This document shows positions 53,596-60,805 of a DNA stretch of 64,000 nucleotides, piece after piece. The stretch spans positions 4,588,001-4,652,000 of the forward strand of contig NC_014934.1 in NCBI RefSeq assembly GCF_000186265.1, read 5' to 3'. The stretch is from Cellulophaga algicola DSM 14237 (GTDB lineage: Bacteria; Bacteroidota; Bacteroidia; Flavobacteriales; Flavobacteriaceae). The notes under the pieces are model-generated. The model was not told the DNA's origin and searched no databases. It saw nothing but the letters and a program-made list of their open reading frames with translations. The position numbers and the translations under genes are program-made. Every line of letters begins with the position of its first letter. Within the stretch, counting starts at the first letter, position 1.

Positions 53596-54570
53596 AAAAA
53601 TTTTAGAGGTCAGTAGCTAACTTCGTATCTTGATACTCAGTAAATATATTAAATTATGGATATTTTCAAGGGTCAAAATCTTCTAGAGTTCTCTGATTGC
53701 TTCAAAACGGACAATGATTGCAAAGAATATTTAACAAATATTAAGTCTAAAACCCCTTTTAAATGTTCTAGATGCAATCATATAGCCTGTCAAACACGTG
53801 CTGATTTCTCTAGGCAATGTAATATTTGTAGACATACAGAATCCGCAACAGCAGATACTTTATTTCACAAGGTAAAGTTTGGTGTTCGCAAAGCATTTTT
53901 TATTTGTTTTGAGATGGCTACAAGCACGAAAAGCTTATCTGCAAGTTATATGGGAGTACGTTACGGAGTAACAGAAAAAACAGCTAGACTTTTTATGCTT
54001 AAGGTCAGAGAAGCTATGTCTTCGAGTGGGAATAATCCTATGGACGGAGTTGTTCATGTAGATGAATTTGTTTTAGGGGGCAGAGAAGAAACAAAAGTTG
54101 GCAGAAGCTACAATGCTAAGAAAAAGAAGGCGGTTACAGCTGTTCAGCTTACAGAAGATGGAAAGGTAAAAAGAATGTATGCTATGAAAATAGATGATTT
54201 TTCAGCACAATCCTTACAATATATTTTTGTCAACCATATCAGCCGAAACGCAAAGATTACTACAGATAAATGGAGAGGCTATAGTCCTATTGCAAAGGCT
54301 TACGACATCACACAAATAGAAAGTAATGGAGGGTTAAATTTTAAAGCGCTTCATACAATGATACATCAGGTTAAATCTTGGATAAGAACAACTTATTCTT
54401 GGGTTAGTGACAATAATTTAAATAGATATTTCAATGAATTTTGTTTTAGAATAAACAGATCTCAAAGTAAAGCTACAATATTCAATAATCTTATTGTTAA
54501 AATGGTCAATAATGATAAAATCAATCAAGCTGAATTAATAAGTAATTAACTACTGACCTCTAAAAAATTT
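53596..54570 (+). mobile_element. IS1595-family insertion sequence, copy 2, with 8-bp target duplication
   Basis: The element spans 53604-54562 (959 bp), with the same terminal inverted repeats as copy 1. The 8-bp target duplication AAAAATTT is exact (53596-53603 and 54563-54570). It sits in the same orientation as copy 1 and interrupts a serine hydrolase gene. Differing target duplications show that the two copies inserted independently. Confidence 0.96.
53656..54549 (+). CDS. IS1595-family (ISXO2-like) transposase, copy 2
   Basis: This 297-residue transposase is identical to copy 1 except Thr for Ala in EYLTNIK and Asp for Asn in TEDGKV. The zinc ribbon (CSRCNHIAC, CNICRH) and catalytic motifs (VDEFVLGGREE, TTDKWRGY, YFNEFCFRIN) are intact. 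The near-identity over the whole element implies very recent movement. Confidence 0.95.
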   Translation: MDIFKGQNLLEFSDCFKTDNDCKEYLTNIKSKTPFKCSRCNHIACQTRADFSRQCNICRHTESATADTLFHKVKFGVRKAFFICFEMATSTKSLSASYMGVRYGVTEKTARLFMLKVREAMSSSGNNPMDGVVHVDEFVLGGREETKVGRSYNAKKKKAVTAVQLTEDGKVKRMYAMKIDDFSAQSLQYIFVNHISRNAKITTDKWRGYSPIAKAYDITQIESNGGLNFKALHTMIHQVKSWIRTTYSWVSDNNLNRYFNEFCFRINRSQSKATIFNNLIVKMVNNDKINQAELISN

Positions 54571-55047
54571 AACGATTTTAACTCATCTACCATTAATATA
54601 TTCCAAATACCTACAAAAGTATTATTGTCAGATTTTATAAGTTTTAAGTGATAAAGAAGTATTCCAGACTTGATAAATCCGTTAATTTCTTTACCGCTTT
54701 TGGACAAAATACCTTTAAAAGAATAATTTTCAGAAAAAGGTATTTCTATTAAAGAAGCACTTTTTATATTAAAAGGATAATCAATAATATTTGTTCTGTT
54801 AAAAATTTTAAATCTAGCTTTTTCAAGTCCTAAATTTTCTATTTCTATTTTTAGGTTGAATGTCTTTGAATTTTCTATTTTTCCTTCCCAACCACTTGTA
54901 TATTCTACCATATTCTGCGTATAGGCAGAATATGAATAAAGAATGGCAAGTAATAGTATCAAGTCTTTGATTCTCATTTTGTGATTGATTTTAGATGAAT
55001 TGCAAAGGTGATATTATTCTATTTACTAAAATTGTATATAATTAACA

Positions 55048-55848
55048 TTAGTAAATATTCTTTAAAAATTTTGTTGGCGTTGAATTATATGTTTTCTTAA
55101 AGTTTGAAATAAAGTGGCTTTGGTCATAGAAACCACACTGATAACAAATTTCAGTCATAGAAAACTTTTTAGAGAGAAGTAAATGAAACGCTTTATTTAA
55201 TTTAATCAATCGGATGTAATTACCAAGACTTGTTCCGAAATACCGATTGAATTCTCTAGACAAATGGATTGGATGGATGTTTAATTTTGAACTTAAACTT
55301 TTTAAAGAATAGTCTATTTTTTCCTCAATCAATAATTCTTTTAGTTGACTTACCCAAATTGGTTTTTTTTGATTCCCTTTTTTTGATTCTTTTATAGTAT
55401 TAAATATATCAATCAAATTACTCTCAATACTTAAATTTGAATACTGGTCATTAATTTTAGTCTCAATAAACACCTGATTCATCAGGTTCTTTATAATTGG
55501 ATTCTGTAAATTGATACTTCCTTCAAAATCTGTTGTTTGAATATCAAAATTTGAAAACCAATTCTCATTCAGCTCAATGTGAAAACCTCTGGTAAATTCA
55601 GGAGGTTTTATATTGTAATGTGAGTCTTGCCAATTATGAAACAGTAGATTTCCTGGCTCTAAATAGTATGATTCCTTTTTATTAGATTCAAATAATTTAC
55701 CTTGAAGTAAATAAGTGAAATATGGATTTTCGTGATAATGCCAATCAACCTTACTATGTGTATATTCCGTATCGGTAATTATTAGATTTTCAAAAGCTGA
55801 TTTTTGATAATGTGTTCCGTAGAATTCTCCTGTTTTTAGTTTGTTCAT
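55048..55848 (-). CDS. AraC-family transcriptional regulator
   Basis: This 266-residue regulator has an N-terminal cupin-like sensor domain (VDWHYHENPYFTYLLQGKLF at about 35-54, and LEPGNLLFHNWQDSHYNIKP). A C-terminal double helix-turn-helix follows (about 170-266) with SLKSLSSKLNIHPIHLSREF and MTEICYQCGFYDQSHFISNF, ending FKKTYNSTPTKFLK. The HxHxNP metal-like site could bind a small ligand. It lies 70 bp downstream of the disrupted hydrolase gene's ATG side and is probably transcribed alone. Target genes unknown. Confidence 0.92.
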   Translation of the reverse strand: MNKLKTGEFYGTHYQKSAFENLIITDTEYTHSKVDWHYHENPYFTYLLQGKLFESNKKESYYLEPGNLLFHNWQDSHYNIKPPEFTRGFHIELNENWFSNFDIQTTDFEGSINLQNPIIKNLMNQVFIETKINDQYSNLSIESNLIDIFNTIKESKKGNQKKPIWVSQLKELLIEEKIDYSLKSLSSKLNIHPIHLSREFNRYFGTSLGNYIRLIKLNKAFHLLLSKKFSMTEICYQCGFYDQSHFISNFKKTYNSTPTKFLKNIY

Positions 55849-55900
55849 TCTTTTTCTTCAGCTTGCTGTTAACATAACAAAAAACGTATGTTACACCACA

Positions 55901-56020
55901 TTAAAATTTGTGGAGCATTTTAATAGCACGAATATAAAACATAGTATTATTTAAAACCTTGGGGAATAGAAGATAAAAAATTGTGATCGCATTAAAGGAG
56001 CAATAGTTTGTTTTTTTGCC
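55901..56020. repeat. dispersed intergenic repeat, copy 1
   Basis: This stretch from TTAAAATTTGTGG to GTTTGTTTTTTTGCC aligns with 60361-60484, including TAGTATTATTTAAAACCTT versus TAATGCTATTTAAAACCTT and the shared T-run ending TTGCC. The two copies are diverged by eye by about a quarter. Non-coding on both strands. Confidence 0.6.
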
Positions 56021-56105
56021 TCAATTAAATGTATTTAAGATATACCAATTAAAGCCTTTTAAAAAAGGGATATAGCACCTTATTTTCTATTTATAGTATT
56101 CGCTA

Positions 56106-57170
56106 TTAATTATTCCATTTTTCATAAAGCTTTGTTGCTACCTTCCACATATCTTTATCCCATTCAGAATTTGTCTGATAGGTATCTAACGCGATGCTTT
56201 CACGTAGTGCTACTTGTGCTTGTAAAAGTTCTACATCTATAACGGGTGGGCCTAAAATTATAGCAACTTGCTTCTTTTCTTTAGGTGTAACACTAAACGA
56301 TGTAGCATCAATAATTTCTCGTATTTTTTGAAAATCAGCTCTAAAGTCTATACCATCCTTTTCTGTTAAGAAAGAATCTTCGATCTTTTCAAAAATTATA
56401 AACGCTAAGAATGGGCATATTTTTAATACCTCTGGCAATATTTCCAATATTACTTCCGGAATTCTACCATCGTGAGTGTCTCTGCGTATTTTTCTAGATA
56501 ATGTAGGGTCTGTGTCCCAACTACCCCCCGAAATATGAAGCTCTTTAACCAATGATAAAGGGTAAGACTTGATTATAGTCATCATATCAATATTAAAATT
56601 CTCTGATTGACAATAGATATTATGAAGATCAAGAATAACAAATCCATTAACTGGATTTACCAATTTAAAAAGAAACTCCCCCTGTTCCAAAATATCAGCT
56701 ACATTAGCCGTTAAAGCCAGATTTTCTATTCCAACATCTACCTGAGCAGTAGCTTGAAGCCGTTTTAATCTATCTATGCCTATTTGAAGTACAGGATTAG
56801 ATAACGGAATAGGTAGCGGAAACCCGCTATGAGCATTAGCACTACTCATAAGTCCAAAATGTTCAGAAATTTGACAATACTTGTGAGACAACGTTTCCTG
56901 CCTCACTTTTTTAAGCCAATTTTCTTGTCTAGAACTCCAATTAGCATCCAAGAGAGCGTAAAACACTCCATGTCCAAGAAGCCTATTTTTCTCTCCATAC
57001 TCTTTAAGTAAAAGTGATAGCCATGCAGGCTCATCCGCTTCGTCTTTTAAAGTGTCGAAAGACCATTCTATAATTTCAATTTTCTCTTCGGCAAAAAGCG
57101 GTAAAGCAGCTTCTAAAAATTTTTGGCTAGGTGCTATAGCAATACCCAGTTTAGGTTTTTTATTGCCCAT
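56106..57170 (-). CDS. DUF692-family multinuclear non-heme iron oxidase (MNIO), probable RiPP-modifying enzyme
   Basis: This 354-residue TIM-barrel enzyme has all the family ligand motifs: GHG (H67), SEHFG (E103, H104), GIENLAL (E149), LDLHNIY (D181, H183), ELHISGG (H212), RDTHDGRIP (D231, H233) and IFEKIED (E261). DUF692/MNIO enzymes (MbnB, TglH, BufB type) use two or three iron ions to oxidise cysteine or other residues of ribosomal peptides. The start is set at ATG 57170 because it shares an A with the stop of the precursor gene (TAATG); a longer frame from 57194 would overlap that gene by 25 bp. A roughly 58-residue C-terminal extension (after SVTPKEKK) follows the barrel and might bind the peptide. 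No separate partner protein gene is adjacent. Confidence 0.9.
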   Translation of the reverse strand: MGNKKPKLGIAIAPSQKFLEAALPLFAEEKIEIIEWSFDTLKDEADEPAWLSLLLKEYGEKNRLLGHGVFYALLDANWSSRQENWLKKVRQETLSHKYCQISEHFGLMSSANAHSGFPLPIPLSNPVLQIGIDRLKRLQATAQVDVGIENLALTANVADILEQGEFLFKLVNPVNGFVILDLHNIYCQSENFNIDMMTIIKSYPLSLVKELHISGGSWDTDPTLSRKIRRDTHDGRIPEVILEILPEVLKICPFLAFIIFEKIEDSFLTEKDGIDFRADFQKIREIIDATSFSVTPKEKKQVAIILGPPVIDVELLQAQVALRESIALDTYQTNSEWDKDMWKVATKLYEKWNN

Positions 57171-57448
57171 TATCCTCTTCCGCATCCTAGACAAACAAAA
57201 TCAAAAGAAGGTTCAACTCGTAATGCTACTATAGAATCTCTTCTTACTTTCTGTTCATAAATCTTGATGGAATCATTTTTTCGTCTCTGCTCTCTTAGTT
57301 TAGTCGAATCTTTAACTGGTTTTGACAATGAGATTTCAGTACTATTTTTAGTTGGTACAAGGCTGTCTTTGACAACATTGTTTACTTGTGCAGATACACC
57401 AATCCCTGAAGAAATCATACTGGCTAATAATATATTCGAAAGTTTCAT
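57170..57448 (-). CDS. secreted precursor peptide ending in CLGCGRG (candidate MNIO substrate)
   Basis: This is a 92-residue peptide. A Sec signal peptide (MKLSNILLASMISSGIGVSA, cleavage near residue 20) precedes a charged, low-complexity middle rich in K/R/D/S (KDSTKLREQRRKNDSIKIYE). The C-terminus is PSFDFVCLGCGRG, with C86 and C89 as the only cysteines. It is directly followed by the MNIO gene through TAATG coupling. The layout (leader for export, short peptide, cysteines near the C-terminus, adjacent MNIO) matches bufferin-type and related RiPP precursors in principle, but the sequence is not one I recognise. The two cysteines are the expected modification sites (inference). Confidence 0.75.
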   Translation of the reverse strand: MKLSNILLASMISSGIGVSAQVNNVVKDSLVPTKNSTEISLSKPVKDSTKLREQRRKNDSIKIYEQKVRRDSIVALRVEPSFDFVCLGCGRG

Positions 57449-57482
57449 AGGCTATGTTTAGTATTTATAAGCTATTGTATAT

Positions 57483-57509
57483 CAAAATTAATGCCAACGA
57501 TTATGACAA
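57483..57509 (-). promoter_or_regulatory. probable promoter of the precursor/MNIO operon
   Basis: On the minus strand the -10 is TAATTTTG (57490-57483) and a -33 TTG lies at 57509-57507, with a 16-bp spacer, one short of the usual 17-23. It lies 34 bp upstream of the precursor ATG. The adjacent region up to 57617 shows a diverged boundary repeat. Confidence 0.55.
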
Positions 57510-57539
57510 TGTAAGTAGCCCGATTAAAAGTTTTTGCCA

Positions 57540-57611
57540 CTTTATAAATATACGTAGACCTTTTGATTAAATACTAAACGTCCTATTTGCAATACATGAT
57601 ATGCTGCTAAC
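57540..57611. repeat. intergenic repeat, boundary type A (partial)
   Basis: TTTGATTAAATACTAAACG, then TCCTATTTGC, resembles TCGATTAAACCACAAACG, then CCCTATGTTT, at 52293-52320. It lies 6 bp 3' of the serine hydrolase gene, as the related copies lie 3' of their genes. Diverged; the assignment rests on visual alignment. Confidence 0.45.
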
Positions 57612-57617
57612 TTATAT

Positions 57618-58850
57618 TTATTTATTTATTGTGTTTTCATAAACTGATAAAGATTCCCAAATTTCTTCTATTTCTGGCCAAACATCATCACTAAAATCCG
57701 TATCTGTATTAATAATTAATATTTTTCCAGTTTCCGTTTTAGGACTAAAATACATTGCTGTCATCACTCCAGGGTCAGAACCATTATGACCAATTATTTT
57801 CTCCTCTACACCCAAAAATTCATCTCTAAACTCCATGAATATACCGAATTCTCCGTCAGTTTCTTTCTCGGAAACTTTTTGTTTTTCAAATAACTTATCA
57901 TAGCTCTGTTTAGTTAACAAAGCTCCCTTACCGTTGTAGCCTTTAATTAACTCAGACAGGAATAATCCCAAATCTTTGCTTGAAGTAATAAAGCCACCAT
58001 CCGCATAAGTAATTAAGGAGTAATCGGCTATCATCATTTCTTTATTTGCAAACAGCTTAGAACGCCTTATGGTGTCAATATCCTTTGACGACCAACCAGA
58101 AGATGACATTTTTAATGGCTTTAGTATATTGACTTTTGTAAAAGATTGATAATCTTGACCCGTTGCAGATGCTATTATCTGTGCACAAAGCGCGGCAGCT
58201 ATATTTGAATATTCCCTTTTCTCTCCCGGTTTTGTATTTGAAAATATGTCCTTAGTGTACCATTTACCGTTTACAGTTAGGCTATTTTCAATATATTCTA
58301 ATAATGAAATCTTTGTTTCAGGTTTATTAAAGTAATCAAATACACCTTCATTTTCTTCATGTTCAGATTTTTTTAGAACATATGATTTTCCATAAATCTC
58401 GTCAAGATCTATAATTGAAGACGTGTGATACGCTAAATGTTTAATTAAAATAGGCTTATCAGGATAATTTGGATTAACAATTTTGAAAGGCAAATAATTA
58501 TTTATTGGGTCATTCAAATCTAATTTTCCCAGTTCTTGAGCTTTTAATAAAGATATTCCAATTAATGTTTTGGATATTGAACCTATGTTTTGAATTGTAT
58601 TTGATGTGTAAGGATTCTTTTGATCAATATCGGTAAATCCAAATCCTTTATCATAAACCAACCCATTATCATCCACTACGGATACTGAAAAACCAATAAT
58701 AGCCTCTTTATCAAATGCTAGTTGCAAGTTTTTAGTCAATGTATCGTTTATTGCCTTATAATTTTTTTTTGATGTTTCTTTTGGTTCTATTTTTTCTTTA
58801 CACGAAAATAATGTTATTGAAATAATAAGTAATAAAAATAGATTTTTCAT
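57618..58850 (-). CDS. serine hydrolase lipoprotein (beta-lactamase/penicillin-binding fold)
   Basis: This 410-residue lipoprotein has lipobox LFSC (C17). The catalytic motifs of class C beta-lactamase-like hydrolases are present: SISK (S91, K94), YSN (Y214, N216) and HNG (H355, G357). DGGFITSSKDLGLFL is also typical. Such enzymes act on peptides, esters or peptidoglycan stems in the periplasm rather than necessarily on beta-lactams. It lies 170 bp upstream of the precursor/MNIO operon on the same strand; the promoter candidate in that gap suggests separate transcription. Confidence 0.92.
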   Translation of the reverse strand: MKNLFLLLIISITLFSCKEKIEPKETSKKNYKAINDTLTKNLQLAFDKEAIIGFSVSVVDDNGLVYDKGFGFTDIDQKNPYTSNTIQNIGSISKTLIGISLLKAQELGKLDLNDPINNYLPFKIVNPNYPDKPILIKHLAYHTSSIIDLDEIYGKSYVLKKSEHEENEGVFDYFNKPETKISLLEYIENSLTVNGKWYTKDIFSNTKPGEKREYSNIAAALCAQIIASATGQDYQSFTKVNILKPLKMSSSGWSSKDIDTIRRSKLFANKEMMIADYSLITYADGGFITSSKDLGLFLSELIKGYNGKGALLTKQSYDKLFEKQKVSEKETDGEFGIFMEFRDEFLGVEEKIIGHNGSDPGVMTAMYFSPKTETGKILIINTDTDFSDDVWPEIEEIWESLSVYENTINK

Positions 58851-58890
58851 TCCAGGTGCTTTTTATTTAATTTGATGTTGTTTTGAAACT

Positions 58891-59096
58891 TGCTGACAAC
58901 GGTTGAGCTCGTATATAAGAATTAATGCTAAAAATAAGGGATAATTTTCAAATGAAACACAAGCATAATGTTCCTATTTTTCTTTTATTTTTTTCACTTT
59001 AAATACCAAATTAAAGTATTGGCGGACTTTATTAATTGCACTAATCTTTCGTTTAGCAGAAAACCCGAATTCCTTATAGCCATTGTTGCCTGTCAG
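58891..59096. repeat. intergenic repeat, boundary type A (full length)
   Basis: It begins TTGCTGACAACGGTTGAGC and ends CCATTGTTGCCTGTCAG, so the ends are imperfectly inverted. It shares ATATAAGAATT and GGCGGACTTTATTAAT with the copy at 52135-52341 and has about the same length. It separates two minus-strand accessory genes. Confidence 0.55.
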
Positions 59097-59115
59097 TATT
59101 CTTTATTATAATTAC

Positions 59116-60207
59116 TTATTCTTCCTCTCCTTGATAAAAACTTTTAATATTAGAAATTTTATAATCCCAACCATCATTATAGAAAATTGATAAATCATAT
59201 TTCCCAGTACCCTCTTGAAAACTTTGACTTACCTCTGTTTTTATACTATCATTTAAAATAATGTATTTACCTTCCATTTCAAAAATCCCATCGTTATGTG
59301 CATATATCATTATGTTATCATTGTCACGCCCAATTGTTGATATTGTATTGTTCTCTTGAATTAACAAGTAAGAAAAATCGTCAGCACAAAAAGTTAATCC
59401 ATCTTCATCTGCAGAACCCAAAGAATAATCTACTGCTTTAATTAATTTTATTCGTTTGTTTTGATAGTTTAATTCTTCAACATTTTCAATGTTAAGTACA
59501 TTATCTCCAAAAACAATATACTCTCGATTTTTGTATACAACTTTTACAAATTTGGCATAATCACAATAATCTGCATTTGGTTTTGAGGCATGTTCGAGTT
59601 CTGAAATTTCTAATTGTGATGCGTAGCTAATTCCATCAATCGACAAAGTACCTTTTGGTTTAAATTTATTGTCATATGTAGTTATCTTTTTTGTTTTATT
59701 TGGGAATAACAAAACTTCTTTTTCATCTAATATCAAATTAGGAAATGTTGATAACTTTACAGTACTCGCAGGTATAATTCCTCCATAATAAGATAATAGA
59801 AATCCATCAAAAACATAAACAATTTTCTCATTCATTTCTGTAAAAACACCAACCCACTCTCCGGACACTTCTTCTCCATTATCAGTTATTGTCATTTTTT
59901 GACTTGTACGCTCTACTATTTCTATTTGTTTTCCATAGTCAAATTTTCCAAGTATTTTTCCTCTCGGAATATCTCTAAAAATTAAACCATTTTTCGCATT
60001 AACATAAAACTTTTCAATTACTGTTGTCTTTTCTGAATTAGATTTTTTAATTGTTTCAGGAGGAATAGAGTTCTTTTTGGAGTCTATTTTTTCTTGAACA
60101 GCAATATTTGTTGAGTGATTTTTCTTGTTTTTACAAGAATAGAAAAGAGTTACTAAACTGAATAAAATTAATATTGATTTTATTCTTAATTGATTTTTAA
60201 TACTCAT
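59116..60207 (-). CDS. SH3-domain lipoprotein
   Basis: This 363-residue lipoprotein has lipobox FYSC (C25). An SH3 domain lies at about 65-145 (VNAKNGLIFRDIPRGKILGK, then FDYGKQIEIVERT, GEWVGVF and VYVFDGFLLSYYGG), the same signature as at 24952, 39451 and 43377. A beta-rich C-terminal domain follows (YASQLEISELEHASKPNADY, DGLTFCADDFSYLLIQENN). It stands between two intergenic repeats and looks like a single-gene accessory unit. Function unknown. Confidence 0.75.
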   Translation of the reverse strand: MSIKNQLRIKSILILFSLVTLFYSCKNKKNHSTNIAVQEKIDSKKNSIPPETIKKSNSEKTTVIEKFYVNAKNGLIFRDIPRGKILGKFDYGKQIEIVERTSQKMTITDNGEEVSGEWVGVFTEMNEKIVYVFDGFLLSYYGGIIPASTVKLSTFPNLILDEKEVLLFPNKTKKITTYDNKFKPKGTLSIDGISYASQLEISELEHASKPNADYCDYAKFVKVVYKNREYIVFGDNVLNIENVEELNYQNKRIKLIKAVDYSLGSADEDGLTFCADDFSYLLIQENNTISTIGRDNDNIMIYAHNDGIFEMEGKYIILNDSIKTEVSQSFQEGTGKYDLSIFYNDGWDYKISNIKSFYQGEEE

Positions 60208-60805
60208 ACTATTTGAGTTTTATTATTTTTTTGTTCTATTTATAATTTCACATACTGCAGGCAACAAGCGGATAACCGTATGTATTCAGTTATTCAATTT
60301 TTCTATTGCTTATAAGCGTAGCTATTCTTAGCACCTAAATAAAGCATATGGTTTACAAAACCAAAATTTATTGTGGAATATCACAGCACTAATATAGAAA
60401 ATAATGCTATTTAAAACCTTAGGAAAAAAAGTACAAATAAAAAATAGTTACACCGTTAAGGCCATAATGGGTTGTTTTTTTGCCACAGTTCTTATCAAAC
60501 ATTCATTTGCCAACACAAAACCTGACAAACTATATGATGAAACTTACGTTTCTATATTGCCTAATTAAATAGAGGATAAATCGAATAAAAAAGCTCAAAG
60601 AATCTGTTTTTTTTAAATCTATGAGCTTAGAATAATAGTGTCTCAGGTTTAGGCAGAATTTGCTTATTTTTTACCTCAGTTCTTTGTTTTGTTTTCGTAC
60701 TTTTTTTTTCGGTTCTGTGTATAGCGTTGGCAAAGCAATACTCTTTTGTAATTTTTGGTTTATGTGTTGGCTGTAGCGAATTGCAAATGTGCATGGCTTT
60801 TAGAA
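60208..60805. other. intergenic stretch with boundary-type and dispersed repeats
   Basis: No gene is supported over about 600 bp. It begins with GCAGGCAACAAGCGGATAAC (60257-60276) and towards the right has TGTGTATAGCGTTGGCAAAG (60717-60736), imperfectly inverted ends of the CAAC/GTTG type seen at other gene boundaries here. It also contains the second copy of the 120-bp repeat at 60361-60484. Confidence 0.55.
60361..60484. repeat. dispersed intergenic repeat, copy 2
   Basis: This aligns with 55901-56020 over about 120 bp (ATTTATTGTGG, GCACTAATATAGAAAATAAT, ATTTAAAACCTTAGG, GTTGTTTTTTTGCC). Both copies lie in gene-free DNA of the accessory region in the same orientation. Confidence 0.6.

Larger units (their letters stand above)
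52349..54977 (-). pseudogene. serine hydrolase (beta-lactamase/CubicO family) gene split by an IS1595-family element
   Basis: The N-terminal piece starts at ATG 54977 with a signal peptide (cleavage near YTQ). It encodes a beta domain containing EYTSGWEGKIENSKTFNLKI and GIWNILMVDELKSLNF. The C-terminal piece runs to 52349 with SxxK (SASK), YGS and GAGGQY, the motifs of class C beta-lactamase-like hydrolases. Removing the IS (53604-54562) and one target copy joins SLNF directly to YLSVENGAGNEYEAYPIFG and on to TGLQFKGKLATNE in one frame of about 553 codons. The insertion gives an N-terminal stub ending EVSS and leaves the catalytic part without signal peptide or ATG. Confidence 0.92.

Noticed and set aside
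34272-54562. Composite transposon bounded by the two IS1595-family copies
   Set aside because: Each copy has its own distinct 8-bp target duplication, which shows two independent insertions rather than one unit moved together.
54546-54977. Independent 143-residue secreted protein gene
   Set aside because: Its last residues come from the IS end. Without the IS the frame continues into the downstream serine hydrolase, so it is a fragment.
57171-57194. Longer MNIO start (MSRMRKRI upstream of MGNKK)
   Set aside because: It would overlap the precursor gene by 25 bp. The TAATG junction at 57170 is a standard coupling site and leaves the barrel intact.
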